From Streptomyces actuosus (lineage in GTDB: Bacteria > Actinomycetota > Actinomycetes > Streptomycetales > Streptomycetaceae): a stretch of 64,000 nt of DNA. Numbering within the stretch: position 1 is the first letter of the stretch; every line of letters begins with the position of its first letter. The stretch covers positions 1 through 64,000 of the forward strand of contig NZ_JAFFZS010000039.1 in the NCBI RefSeq assembly GCF_016921115.1, given 5' to 3'. The notes below the pieces were generated by a model. It had not been told where the DNA came from and did no database searches. It saw nothing but the letters and a program-made list of their open reading frames with translations. Both the position numbers and the translations under genes were made by a program. Below are positions 17,007 to 25,139 of the stretch, piece after piece.

Positions 17007-17207
17007 TCAACCTCGCCGAGAGTCGAACAGCTTCACGAACCATCTCCCTTCTCGGGCTTTTGGTTGTTGCTGGGTCACGCAGTGGATGCCACCGCCACCT
17101 TCGACGACGGCGTGGATCTCCCATGGGACGATCTCGCGGTCGGGGCAGGGGTCACCGATGACGGCGGCGGCTTGCTGCCTGGTGCGCGTCGCCGCCCCTT
17201 TCGCGGT
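17007..17207 (-). pseudogene. C-terminal remnant of agmatine deiminase
   Basis: The minus strand encodes TRQQAAAVIGDPCPDREIV, then PWEIHAVVEGGGGIHCVTQQ and QPKARE. This is the end of agmatine/peptidyl-arginine deiminase enzymes (..G-D-P..D-x-x-A...P-G-R-x-V-V..GGGNIHCxTQQxP), including the catalytic Cys. The first three quarters of the enzyme (normally about 340 residues) are absent; the upstream frame turns into unrelated sequence. It is therefore a truncated gene, probably cut by the event that placed the neighbouring ThDP-enzyme gene here. Confidence 0.7.
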
Positions 17208-17328
17208 CGACGGCCGAGACGGGTTCGCCCCGGCGCCGCACCACACAGCAGCTCGGCCGGTCCCTCCAGGCCAGTCGATGGGGCCGCCGGCCTTCCAGCC
17301 GGAGGCGGTGGCTCTCTTGTCCGGTAGG

Positions 17329-19020
17329 TCAGAACGGGCCGCTGAGGGTGCCGAGTCGGTCGGTCAGACGCAGGTTCTCGGAATAGTCGACGGGGCAGGC
17401 GATCACGGAGACGCCTTCGTCGTCGAGGGCGCGGCGCAGTGCGGGCAGCAGTTGGTCGGCGGACTCGACCCGGTAGCCGCGTGCGCCGAAGCTCTCGGCG
17501 TAGGCGACCAGGTCCGGGTTGGTGAACCGGGTGTGGCTGTGACGGCCGAGTTCGAGTTCCATCTTCCAGGTGATCAGGCCGTATTCCTCGTCCACGAGGA
17601 CGAGGACGACCAGGGGGATGTGTTCGCGGACGGCCGTCTCCAGTTCCTGGGAGTTCATCAGGAAGGAGCCGTCGCCCATCATGGCCAGGACGTGTCGGTC
17701 CGGCCGGGCCAGTTTGGCGGCGATGGCGCCCGGCAACGCGAAGCCCATGGTGGACAGTCCGTTGGAGACGAGGCAGGTGTTGGGTTCGTAGGTCGGGTAG
17801 AGGCGGGACATCCACATCTTCCCGGCGCCGGTGTCGGCGAGCACGATGTCGTGGCGGTCCAGCGCCGTGCGGACATCCGCCACCACACGCTGCGGCACCA
17901 GGGGGAATGCCTGGTTGTCGCGTCCGTACCGGAGTTCTTCGTCGAGCAGCGTGCGGATCTTCGTGCTGCTCTGCGAGTCGTAGGTGAGGCCGTCGGGCAG
18001 TGCTGCCGCGAGTGCGTCGAGCGCCTGCGAGGGATCACCTTCGACGCCGACCGCGACCGGGTAATGGGCGTCCACCTCGGCGGGGAAGCGGTGCACGTGC
18101 ACGATGCGCTTGTCGCCGTTCGGGTTGATCTTGGCGGGGTCGAACTCCTGGATCTCGTAGCCGACGCAGAGCAGCACGTCGGCCGTGTCGAAGCCGAAGT
18201 TGCCGTAGTCGTGGCGCATGAAGCCGACCGCGCCGAGGGCGTTGGGGTGGTCGTCGGGGAAGACGCCCTTGCCGTGGAAGGTGGTCGCGACCGGGATGTC
18301 CAGTCGCTCGGCGAACCGCAGCAGAGCGGCTGAGGCCCCGGCCCTCGTGGCGCCGTGGCCGGCCAGCACGACGGGATTCCGTGCCGTGGTGAGCACCTCG
18401 ACCGCCCATGCGATCTGCGAGAGCGACGGCGCATCGGCGTGCACCGTATCGATCTCCAGGGGGCTCAGGGTCTCGATGGGGCTCTCCGCCTCGATGTCCT
18501 CCGGCACCGCCAGGAACACGGCCCCGGGACGCTCGCTCTGAGCGGTCTTGAACGCCTTGCGCGTCATCTCCGGCACCGCGTCCGGACACTCGATGCGGGC
18601 CGACCACCGGGTGACCGGAGCGAACATCGACACGAGGTCGATGACCTGGTGCGACTCCTTGTGGATGCGGCGCAGGGAGCCCTGGGCGGCCAGGGCCACC
18701 ATCGGAGCGCTGTTGGTCATGGCGTCCGCGGCGCCGAGGAGCAGGTTGATCGCGCCGGGTCCCAGGGTCGCCGAACACACGCCGGCCCGGCCGGTCAGCC
18801 GTCCGTAGATCTCCGCCATGAACGAGGCTGCCTGCTCGTGGCGCACCAGGATGTACCGGATACCGGAGTCGTTCAGCGCGTCGACGAAGCGGATGTTCTC
18901 CTCACCCGGGATCCCGAAGACGTACTCCACGCCCTCGGCCTGCAGACAGCGCACCAGGAGATGCGCGACGTCCTGCGCTGCTGGCGTCTTCCGCGACTCG
19001 GTCGCGCTCGTGGTGCCCAT
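17329..19020 (-). CDS. Acetolactate-synthase-like thiamine-diphosphate enzyme
   Basis: A 563-residue protein of normal length for the ALS large-subunit family. N-terminal Pyr domain: VFGIPGEENIRFVDAL, then RHEQAASFMAEIYGRLTG with the activating Glu. Central domain: ITGG-equivalent PVVLAGHGATRAG. C-terminal PP domain: MMGDGSFLMNSQELETAV. Odd point: the residue after LVVLVL that is normally the metal-ligand Asn of the GDG-x(about 26)-N motif reads V in VDEEYGLITWK, so ThDP-Mg binding may be atypical or my alignment is off by one. The start is ATG at 19020. No small subunit lies nearby, suggesting a catabolic or specialised role rather than branched-chain synthesis. Alternatives: another 2-keto acid decarboxylase or lyase of the same superfamily. 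Confidence 0.78.
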   Translation of the reverse strand: MGTTSATESRKTPAAQDVAHLLVRCLQAEGVEYVFGIPGEENIRFVDALNDSGIRYILVRHEQAASFMAEIYGRLTGRAGVCSATLGPGAINLLLGAADAMTNSAPMVALAAQGSLRRIHKESHQVIDLVSMFAPVTRWSARIECPDAVPEMTRKAFKTAQSERPGAVFLAVPEDIEAESPIETLSPLEIDTVHADAPSLSQIAWAVEVLTTARNPVVLAGHGATRAGASAALLRFAERLDIPVATTFHGKGVFPDDHPNALGAVGFMRHDYGNFGFDTADVLLCVGYEIQEFDPAKINPNGDKRIVHVHRFPAEVDAHYPVAVGVEGDPSQALDALAAALPDGLTYDSQSSTKIRTLLDEELRYGRDNQAFPLVPQRVVADVRTALDRHDIVLADTGAGKMWMSRLYPTYEPNTCLVSNGLSTMGFALPGAIAAKLARPDRHVLAMMGDGSFLMNSQELETAVREHIPLVVLVLVDEEYGLITWKMELELGRHSHTRFTNPDLVAYAESFGARGYRVESADQLLPALRRALDDEGVSVIACPVDYSENLRLTDRLGTLSGPF

Positions 19021-19109
19021 GGGGCGAACGTAGGCACGCCCTTCTGCCACGGCCACTCTTCGGCCGCCGACCGGGGCACGGACCAACTTCGATCTCGTGC
19101 ACCGAATCG

Positions 19110-19320
19110 CGCGCACCGGGCGCGGCTGCACTCGGCCCTCCGCGTCCGTCGCGCGGCTGCGGACGCGGTGCGGCCCCGCGGACAGCCGGTGGGTGAGGGA
19201 GAATCTCTGCCATACGGGGTGCGGACCTTGGGCCTCCAGCCGTGCGCGGCACCACTCGCCGTCGTCCACCGCGACCTCGAAGGTGTCCGGCACGGTGGGG
19301 TCCGGGTGGGAGGCGCTCCC
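19110..19320 (-). pseudogene. Ig-like fragment, possibly the dimerisation domain of a sulfite-oxidase-type enzyme
   Basis: Upstream of the ThDP enzyme the minus strand reads VPDTFEVAVDDGEWCRARL, a short linker, then WQRFSLTHRLSAGPHRVRSR and ATDAEGRVQP. The V-x-V-D-D-G-x-W ... W-x-x-x-x-x-G-x-H-x-x-x-x-R-A-T-D-x-x-G-x-x-Q pattern resembles the C-terminal Ig fold of molybdenum sulfite-oxidase-like proteins and a few phosphatases. It has no start of its own and no enzyme domain upstream. The family assignment is tentative. Confidence 0.3.
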
Positions 19321-19503
19321 GTCCGTGCCGGGAACTCTGCCCTCGGCCGGTCGTCCCTGACTCCGGGCCCCGCCCGGCTGCTGCCCGCGACGACCGACGC
19401 GTGCTCCAGCAGACCGAGATCGGGCGCGCAGAGGGTACGCGCGCCGTGAGGGGACGCTCCCGTCAGGGCGCGGCGTCCGGGCCGCGGGACCTCCGGCGCA
19501 CAT

Positions 19504-20475
19504 CTACGCGCCGTAGACCACCGACCACGGGCGGGGGGAGTCGTCCGGACGGTGCGGGACGCCCGCGCGTCCTGAGGTTGCCGCGTGGTCGCGGGCCAGG
19601 ACGTCCGCCGCGAGTTCCGCGAAGCGGCGGGCGGCCGGGTGGGCTCCGCGACCGACGGGCCAGGCGCCGCTGATGCGCAGGGTGAGGGGGCGGGCGGCCA
19701 GTGGGCGCCAGGCGACGCGGGGTTCCTTGCGGGCCACCGGCCCCTGGTCGAAGGCGACTCCGCGGCCCGCGGTCACGAGAGCGAGCAGGAACTCGGGGTT
19801 GGCGGCATGCCGAACGCGGCCGGGTACGAAACCCTCGGTGCGGCACACGTCGAGGATCCGGTCGTACCAGCCGGGTGCCTGGGCCCGTGGGAAGAGCACC
19901 AGGTCGTGGCCCGACAACTCGCCGAGGGCCACTTCGGGCAGCCGGGCCAGCGGCGAGGTACGCGGCAGGACGACGCCCAGGTCCCGTGGGACCTCGGGGC
20001 CCAGACGCAGTTCGGTGGCGTCGACGGGGTGGTGCACGAGCCCGACGTCGAGCCCGCCGGAGGAGAGCAGCCGCACCTGTTCCTCGGTGGTGACCTCCTG
20101 CAGGTCCACGGAGAGCCCCGGAGCGTGCTCCGCGCAGGCGGTGAGCAGCGCGGACAGCACGGCGGCCGTGGTGTCGGGCGGTACGCCCGCGCGGAGCGTG
20201 CCGAGGCCGCCGTCGCCGGCACGGCGGGCCAGCGCGCGCAGCCTCTCCTCCCGGGCGAGGAGTTCGCGGGTCTCCTCCAGCAGTGCCGCCCCGGCGGCGC
20301 TCAGCCGCACGCCGCGCGGCGAGCGGTCGAACAGCTCTGCGCCGAGCTCCGTCTCCAGTCGGCGGATCGCCTGGCTGAGCGGCGGCTGCGCCATGCCGAG
20401 CCGCTCGGCGGCCCGGCTGAAGTGCAGTTCGTCGGCCACGGTGACGAAGAGGCGGAGGTGGCGTAGGAGATCCAC
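19504..20475 (-). CDS. LysR-family transcriptional regulator
   Basis: A 323-residue protein starting at GTG (VDLLRHLRLFVTVADELHFS). The N-terminal winged helix has the LysR core AAERLGMAQPPLSQAIRRLE and TELGAELFDR. The effector-binding region follows from about residue 90 (TLRAGVPPD ...), with GRGVAFDQGP in the typical C-terminal G-x-G-x-x-x-x-P position. It is divergent from a class-A beta-lactamase-like gene, the AmpR-AmpC arrangement, so it most likely controls that gene and itself from the 206-base gap. LysR proteins bind T-N11-A sites; the effector is not predictable. Confidence 0.88.
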   Translation of the reverse strand: MDLLRHLRLFVTVADELHFSRAAERLGMAQPPLSQAIRRLETELGAELFDRSPRGVRLSAAGAALLEETRELLAREERLRALARRAGDGGLGTLRAGVPPDTTAAVLSALLTACAEHAPGLSVDLQEVTTEEQVRLLSSGGLDVGLVHHPVDATELRLGPEVPRDLGVVLPRTSPLARLPEVALGELSGHDLVLFPRAQAPGWYDRILDVCRTEGFVPGRVRHAANPEFLLALVTAGRGVAFDQGPVARKEPRVAWRPLAARPLTLRISGAWPVGRGAHPAARRFAELAADVLARDHAATSGRAGVPHRPDDSPRPWSVVYGA

Positions 20476-20681
20476 GGTCAGGATCGTACGTGAGTACGCT
20501 GCGGAGGGGCTCCGTAGTGATCTTGCTGCCCGGGCACGTGGCTGTCCCGTGCCCCGAGACGTTGCCGCAGACGTGGGAGGCGCGGTCCGACCCATGCCGA
20601 GTGGGCTCCCGTACGTCCCGGTGGTCACCCGGCCGGTCGTCGTCCGGTGGCCGGAGCGAATCGACGGCGAAGGGGTAGGCA
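20476..20681. promoter_or_regulatory. Divergent promoter region of LysR and serine hydrolase genes
   Basis: A perfect inverted repeat CGTAC-GTGA-GTACG (20485-20498) lies 10 bases upstream of the LysR start, where autorepression would be exerted. CTGCGGAGGGGCTCCGTAG (20499 onward) is a second imperfect dyad. These are candidate LysR boxes, inferred from position. Confidence 0.5.
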
Positions 20682-21614
20682 GTGATCGAGGAACGGATCC
20701 GGGAGGTCTTCGCCGGTGCGGGCGCCGAGGGGCAGTTGCACGTCCTCCCGCTGAACGTACGGGCCGGGGCCGCCGAGGAGGCCGCCGGGGGGCCGGGGCG
20801 GCCCCGTGAGGTCGCCGTGGGCGCCGACGCCCCTGTGGTGATCGCATCGATCTTCAAGGTGCTCCTGGCGCTGGAGTTCGCCCGGCAGGTGGTCGCCGGC
20901 CAGCTCGACCCACGGGAACGGGTGCGGGTGACCGCGGCCGACCGGCTCGGTGGCTGGGGCACCGCCGGCTGTCTGGACGACGTCGAACTGTCGCTGCGCG
21001 ACCTGGCCCACTTCGCGATGTCGGTCAGCGACAACACGGCGGCCGACCTGTTGCTGGCCCGCGTCGGCCTGGACACCGTACGGCTCCTCGCGAAGGAGCT
21101 CGGGCTGGAGCGGACCCGGATCGTGGGCGGCCCGAGAGACCTGCTGGAGTCGATGCTCGCGGAGGTCGGAGCGCGCGACGAGCGCGAGTTCGCCGCCCGC
21201 TACCCCACCCTGCCGGACGACCGCAAGAGACGGCTGGCCGTACTGGACCCCCGCCGCACCACGGCGAGCACACCGCGCGAGATCACCCGGCTGCTGCGGC
21301 TCGTCTGGAGCGACGCCGCCGGCCCGCCGGAAGCCTGCGCGCTCGTACGGCACCTGATGGGGCGCCAGGTCTTCCGGCACCGCCTGGTGTCGGGCTTCCC
21401 GGACGACGTCACCGTGGCCGCCAAGACCGGAACCCTGCCGGGGCTCCACATGGAGGCGGGCGTCGCCCGCTACCCCGACGGCGAGCGCTACGCGATCGCC
21501 GTCTTCGCCCGCACCCACGACCTGGCCGCATCCCGTCCCACGGTGGACACCGCGATGGGCAGAGCCGCGGAAATCGCGGTCGGCCACCTCCGGGACGGCA
21601 GCACCGGCCACTGA
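20682..21614 (+). CDS. Class-A beta-lactamase-like serine hydrolase without signal peptide
   Basis: A 310-residue protein from GTG (VIEERIREVFAGAGAEGQL). It has all three catalytic elements: SxxK in VIASIFKVLLALE (about residues 56-60), SDN in FAMSVSDNTAADLLL (about 111-113), and KTG in AAKTGTLPG (about 247-249). Length fits a class-A enzyme or DD-peptidase-like hydrolase. There is no signal peptide or Tat motif, which is odd for a beta-lactamase and points to a cytoplasmic esterase/amidase-like role or an atypical export route. It is divergent from LysR with a shared control region. A true beta-lactamase would also need the omega-loop Glu, which I could not place with confidence. Confidence 0.8.
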   Translation: MIEERIREVFAGAGAEGQLHVLPLNVRAGAAEEAAGGPGRPREVAVGADAPVVIASIFKVLLALEFARQVVAGQLDPRERVRVTAADRLGGWGTAGCLDDVELSLRDLAHFAMSVSDNTAADLLLARVGLDTVRLLAKELGLERTRIVGGPRDLLESMLAEVGARDEREFAARYPTLPDDRKRRLAVLDPRRTTASTPREITRLLRLVWSDAAGPPEACALVRHLMGRQVFRHRLVSGFPDDVTVAAKTGTLPGLHMEAGVARYPDGERYAIAVFARTHDLAASRPTVDTAMGRAAEIAVGHLRDGSTGH

Positions 21615-21697
21615 CCGGCACACATATGCCTTCGCGTATCACACGAGCCGAATTCTGGTCTTGGACAGGGCAGTTCAGGCGCTGATCTGCTGACGCC

Positions 21698-22720
21698 ATG
21701 AACCAGGACACTCGTGTCACGGACGGATCGGACGTGCCCTCCCGCCGCGGGCTCGACCGTCGTACGGTGCTGCGCGGTGCCGCGCTCGGTGCGGCCTCCC
21801 CACTGATCCCGGCCACGACCGCCGCCGCCTCGGCCGAGGACGGCGGCCGGCGCGGCGGCCCAGCCGCCGGTTCGGCGTCGTTCCGCTGGCTCGGCACCGC
21901 CGGCTGGCGTATCGACGTGGGCGACCGGACCGTCCTCTTCGACCCGTACCTCACCCGCTTCCCCACAGGCCTGTTCGACGGCGCCTTCGACCCGCGGACC
22001 CCCCTGCGGACCCGGCCGGAGATCGTCGACGCGCACATCGGCCGCCCCGAACTCGTCCTGGTCAGCCACTCCCACTGGGACCACCTCGCCGACGTGCCGC
22101 ACATCGCCAGGACCACCGGCGCCCGCGTGATCGGCACCGAGACCACGTACCACCTGCTGGTCTCCCTGGGGGTGGACGCGGGGCAGATCTCCGTGGTGAA
22201 GGGCGGCGAGGTGCTGGACCTCGGGGGGATCACCGTCGAGGCCGTGCCCAGCCTCCACAGCCGCAACAAGAAGTTCTCCTACTTCGCCCCGGGCACGCTG
22301 AACGCCCCACCCGCCACCGTCCCGAGCACCATCGCGGACCTGCCCGAGGGCGACACCCTCGCCTTCCAGGTGACCGCCGGGACCGGCGGCCCGTCGGCAT
22401 TCCTCACGGGGGCCAGCGACTTCTCCGAGCGTGCCGTGCGTGGCCTGCGCCCCGACCTCGCGATGATCGCCGTGCCCTCCAGCACGGCCACCCTCCGCTA
22501 CGTGCCCCGGCTGCTGCGCGCGCTGGACACCCCCGGCGTCGTCGTACCCGTCCACTGGGACAACTTCGAAGTGCCGCTGAACGGTTCACCCGTACCGGAC
22601 CCGGCGATGGATCTGGACACGTTCCTCGCCCAGGTCGCGAAGGTGTCCCCGGCAGCGCGCGTCGTCGTCCCGGACTACCGGACCGTGTACGACGGCGACA
22701 TGCGCCCCGCAAGGGAATAG
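21698..22720 (+). CDS. Tat-exported metallo-beta-lactamase-fold hydrolase
   Basis: A 340-residue protein. The N-terminus has a twin-arginine signal (LDRRTVLRGAALGAASPLIP). The MBL metal motif is SHSHWDHLADV (HxHxDH) at about residues 126-134. Earlier WLGTAGWRIDVGDRTVLFDP and later VPSLHSRNKKFSY and VVVPVHWDNFEVPL supply the rest of the fold. It resembles exported MBL hydrolases of the UlaG-like group. It should act outside the membrane on an unknown ester or phosphate substrate. It lies 83 bases after the serine hydrolase, same strand, and may be co-transcribed. Confidence 0.85.
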   Translation: MNQDTRVTDGSDVPSRRGLDRRTVLRGAALGAASPLIPATTAAASAEDGGRRGGPAAGSASFRWLGTAGWRIDVGDRTVLFDPYLTRFPTGLFDGAFDPRTPLRTRPEIVDAHIGRPELVLVSHSHWDHLADVPHIARTTGARVIGTETTYHLLVSLGVDAGQISVVKGGEVLDLGGITVEAVPSLHSRNKKFSYFAPGTLNAPPATVPSTIADLPEGDTLAFQVTAGTGGPSAFLTGASDFSERAVRGLRPDLAMIAVPSSTATLRYVPRLLRALDTPGVVVPVHWDNFEVPLNGSPVPDPAMDLDTFLAQVAKVSPAARVVVPDYRTVYDGDMRPARE

Positions 22721-22812
22721 CGTGCCCGGGGAGACGGTCTGTCGGCGCCACGGCTTCCGCCCGCTGAGAGTCCCACGGCATTCGTGCCGCCGCCGCGTTC
22801 GGAGTTCTGGAA

Positions 22813-23137
22813 GTGCTCTTCGACGTCACCCGCAGCGATCTCGTCGACGTCTTCGGCGAGAACCGGATCGCGACCGTGCCCGCCTCCGCCTACCCACCCG
22901 CCGCGGCGGACACCGAGGGCGCCCCGCCTGCCGCAGACCGTCGGCGTCCCCACCGGGACGCTCCTGCTCCGTCAGCCCGACGAGGACGACGGCCTGCGGC
23001 TCCTCGTCCAGGACGTCGTCCACGTCGAGGACTCTGTCTCGGGGGGTGTGCGGCCCTCGAACGCACGAGGATCGGGCAGGCGGAGGGCGCGAACATCGGC
23101 TTCGACCGCCCCTTCCATCGTTCGGGGCGGGGGTGCC
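22813..23137 (+). pseudogene. Frameshifted SUKH-4-like immunity-type gene
   Basis: Frame 1 opens at GTG with LFDVTRSDLVDVFGENRIA and TVPASAYPPAA. The homologous continuation then appears in frame 2 as LPQTVGVPTGTLLL, then RQPDEDDGLRLLVQDVVHVE (about 22930-23045). It then seems to return to frame 1 as ALERTRIGQAEGANIGFDRP. This order of pieces is that of SUKH-family proteins, which act as immunity proteins to contact-dependent toxins in polymorphic toxin systems. Two compensating frame changes within about 120 bases mean it is not translated as one protein, unless these are sequencing errors. No toxin gene is seen beside it. Confidence 0.5.
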
Positions 23138-23788
23138 TTGACCGACCGGGACGGGCGTGACAGCGGCCACGAGATCGCGGTCGAGCGGGCCGAACGCAGC
23201 GCGGGGGTGTCGCCCGCCGTGTCGAGGGCGGCCGGCGTCGGGGGTCTGGCACTCGCCGCCCTGGCGAGTTGGAGCAGCCTCCTGCTCGTCGTGCAGGGGC
23301 GGGTGATCCCCGGCTGGGGCGTGAGCGCGGTTCTCCTCGCCCTGTCGCTCGCTCTCCGACGGGCCCTCACCCGGGCACACCGCCCGACGGATGCTTCGAG
23401 GCTCCGGCAGAAGCCGACCACGTGGGTCCGGGCGGGCAACCGCCTGCTGATCGTGACGGCTGTGCTCGGCACCGCGTGGGGAGCCGTCGACGACCTGGTC
23501 TCGGACGCGGAGTACCTCGTGCTGCGCCCGGCGGGGCCGGGGGGCTGCACGGCCGTGGTGCGGGAGACGTCCTTCCTCGTGATCGGCCAGGGCGAGGTGT
23601 ACGCGGTGGGACGCACCGGACTGGCCCTGGGCAGGTCGGGGTCCTGGACGATCGACGATGGTCACCGGCCCGTTCGGGCCGGCACCTACACGTTGGGCTG
23701 GGGCCGGGACGGCGGTCGCCTGCGGATCATCGGGACGGGCACCGATCCGGTGGTCCAGGGGGGATCAGCCGACATCGACTGCGGGTGA
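23138..23788 (+). CDS. Membrane protein with three hydrophobic segments and an outer domain
   Basis: About 216 residues. The TTG start (LTDRDGRDSGHEIAVERAER) follows a GGGGCGGGGG element; a downstream GTG is possible. Segments VGGLALAALASWSSLLLVVQ and WGVSAVLLALSLALRRAL are followed by a basic loop, then LLIVTAVLGTAWGAVDDLV. The last 80 residues (GGCTAVVRETSFLVIGQGEV...) are beta-rich with two Cys and are probably outside the cell. No family is recognised. It starts within the tail of the SUKH-like pseudogene. Confidence 0.55.
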   Translation: MTDRDGRDSGHEIAVERAERSAGVSPAVSRAAGVGGLALAALASWSSLLLVVQGRVIPGWGVSAVLLALSLALRRALTRAHRPTDASRLRQKPTTWVRAGNRLLIVTAVLGTAWGAVDDLVSDAEYLVLRPAGPGGCTAVVRETSFLVIGQGEVYAVGRTGLALGRSGSWTIDDGHRPVRAGTYTLGWGRDGGRLRIIGTGTDPVVQGGSADIDCG

Positions 23789-23953
23789 GGCCCGGCCCGG
23801 CAAGCACGGCTGCCCGTCCCGGCCCGGACACCCGAGTCGGGACGGGGCCCCTCATGGCGGCGCCTCGGGCGGGCCGCCGGCGCCCCGGTCGCGGTGCTGC
23901 CGACTCCGCGGAGCTCCTCGCTGTCCCGTGGCCGGTCCTCGATCCCGTCGGTG

Positions 23954-24352
23954 TCAGGCCTCGCCGTCGGCCGCGGCCCGCATGAGCGGCCTCGCGGCCT
24001 GCTCGGTGGTGTCTGGGGGGACGACCACCAGATCCCGGCGTCCCTGGCCGGGGGCGAGCAGGACGACGGTGTCCGCGGCGGACGCCTTCGTGGTTCTGCG
24101 CAGTCGTACGACCTGGTTGCAGACGAGCATCCGGCCGGGCGTCGGGGACCACTTCGAGCCGTTGACGGTGACGCTGGCGATGTGCCCCCAGTCGGGCGGC
24201 AATCCGGCCAGGAGCAGGGGTAGTTCGGCAAGGAGGTCGTAGGAGCGTGGCCACCAGGCGCCGTCGATGGGCCGGGGCATCGCGCCTTGGGGTGACAGGC
24301 TCAGGCGCAGGAAGGGGTGGGAGGGAGGCGGGGGCTGCAGTGTGGTGGTCAT
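23954..24352 (-). CDS. DUF5994 family protein
   Basis: A 132-residue protein. LRLSLSPQGAMPRPIDGAWW and PRSYDLLAELPLLL match the opening of DUF5994 (R-L-x-L-x-P...x-x-D-G-x-W-W-P-R-S-x-D-L-x-x-E-L-P-x-L), a family common in actinomycetes. GHIASVTVNGSKWSPTPGRM and WSP/RML further fit it. Function is unknown. The start ATG is at 24352; its upstream region holds a (GGT)n run. It is alone on this strand here. Confidence 0.8.
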   Translation of the reverse strand: MTTTLQPPPPSHPFLRLSLSPQGAMPRPIDGAWWPRSYDLLAELPLLLAGLPPDWGHIASVTVNGSKWSPTPGRMLVCNQVVRLRRTTKASAADTVVLLAPGQGRRDLVVVPPDTTEQAARPLMRAAADGEA

Positions 24353-25139
24353 GTCTGCTCCTGCCGGCTGCCGTGGGACCGGGTTCGAGCCCGGCGGGCG
24401 GCGGTCGGTGGTGGTGGTGGTGGTGGTCGGGCCCGGCGGGCCGAGCCGGGCGGACCGGCGGCCGACAGACGTCAGGGAAACTTCCTGGGGGAGGCGGCGA
24501 TGCGCCTGTCGGGGGCATGGGGACGGCGGCTCGCGGACAGTCGGGCGGCGATCAGGACCGGCGTCATGGTGCCGACGATGGCTGCGCGACGTCGCGGGGG
24601 CGAGGGTCGGGCACGGCGCGGACCCGGTCTCCGGGCGCGTCCCCGGCGGCCCGGCGTAGTCGATCACCGGGAACGGCACCCGCGAGAGAGGCGGTGCTCG
24701 GAGAACTCCCGGCGGTCTCAGCCTACTCCACCCGGCACGCGAGAAGCGCTGCCCGCCGAGCACTCGCCGGAACCCTGGCGGTCCACGCGGGGGCAGGGGG
24801 CACACGGTCCGTTCGGTCGCGCCGGTGCCGCCCGCGGCTCGGGAGGCGCGGCCCACGGGGCGTCCGCGCGGGGGCCCGGCTCCGCCGTCGGCGCCCCGCG
24901 GGATCGGGCCCCGGCTCCGGCGACGGCACCGCCCGCGGGGTGAAGGCCGAGGCCGGAGGGCCGGCCGGTGTCCGGGACGCCCGGCCGCGGAGCGGCGTCG
25001 CGTGAGGTGGCGCCGGCCTCGGCGGACCGCGCGTGGGCGTGCGAAGCGGTTGTCTCCGCGCGACCATGGGGACACCGGAGTGCCTCGCCGCCGGGGCCGG
25101 GCCCCGGCCGGCGCAGTGGCCCGTGGCGGGAAGGGCGGC
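24353..25139. other. 787-base region with no supported gene
   Basis: Frames on both strands are Arg/Gly/Ala noise without motifs or ribosome-binding sites. It separates the divergent DUF5994 and PP2C genes, which is unusually long for this window. Apart from the GGT run no repeat or strong hairpin was found. Confidence 0.4.
24407..24427. repeat. (GGT)7 trinucleotide run
   Basis: Seven perfect GGT units lie 55 bases upstream of the DUF5994 start on its 5' side. This is a slippage-prone microsatellite in a likely promoter or leader. Confidence 0.7.
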
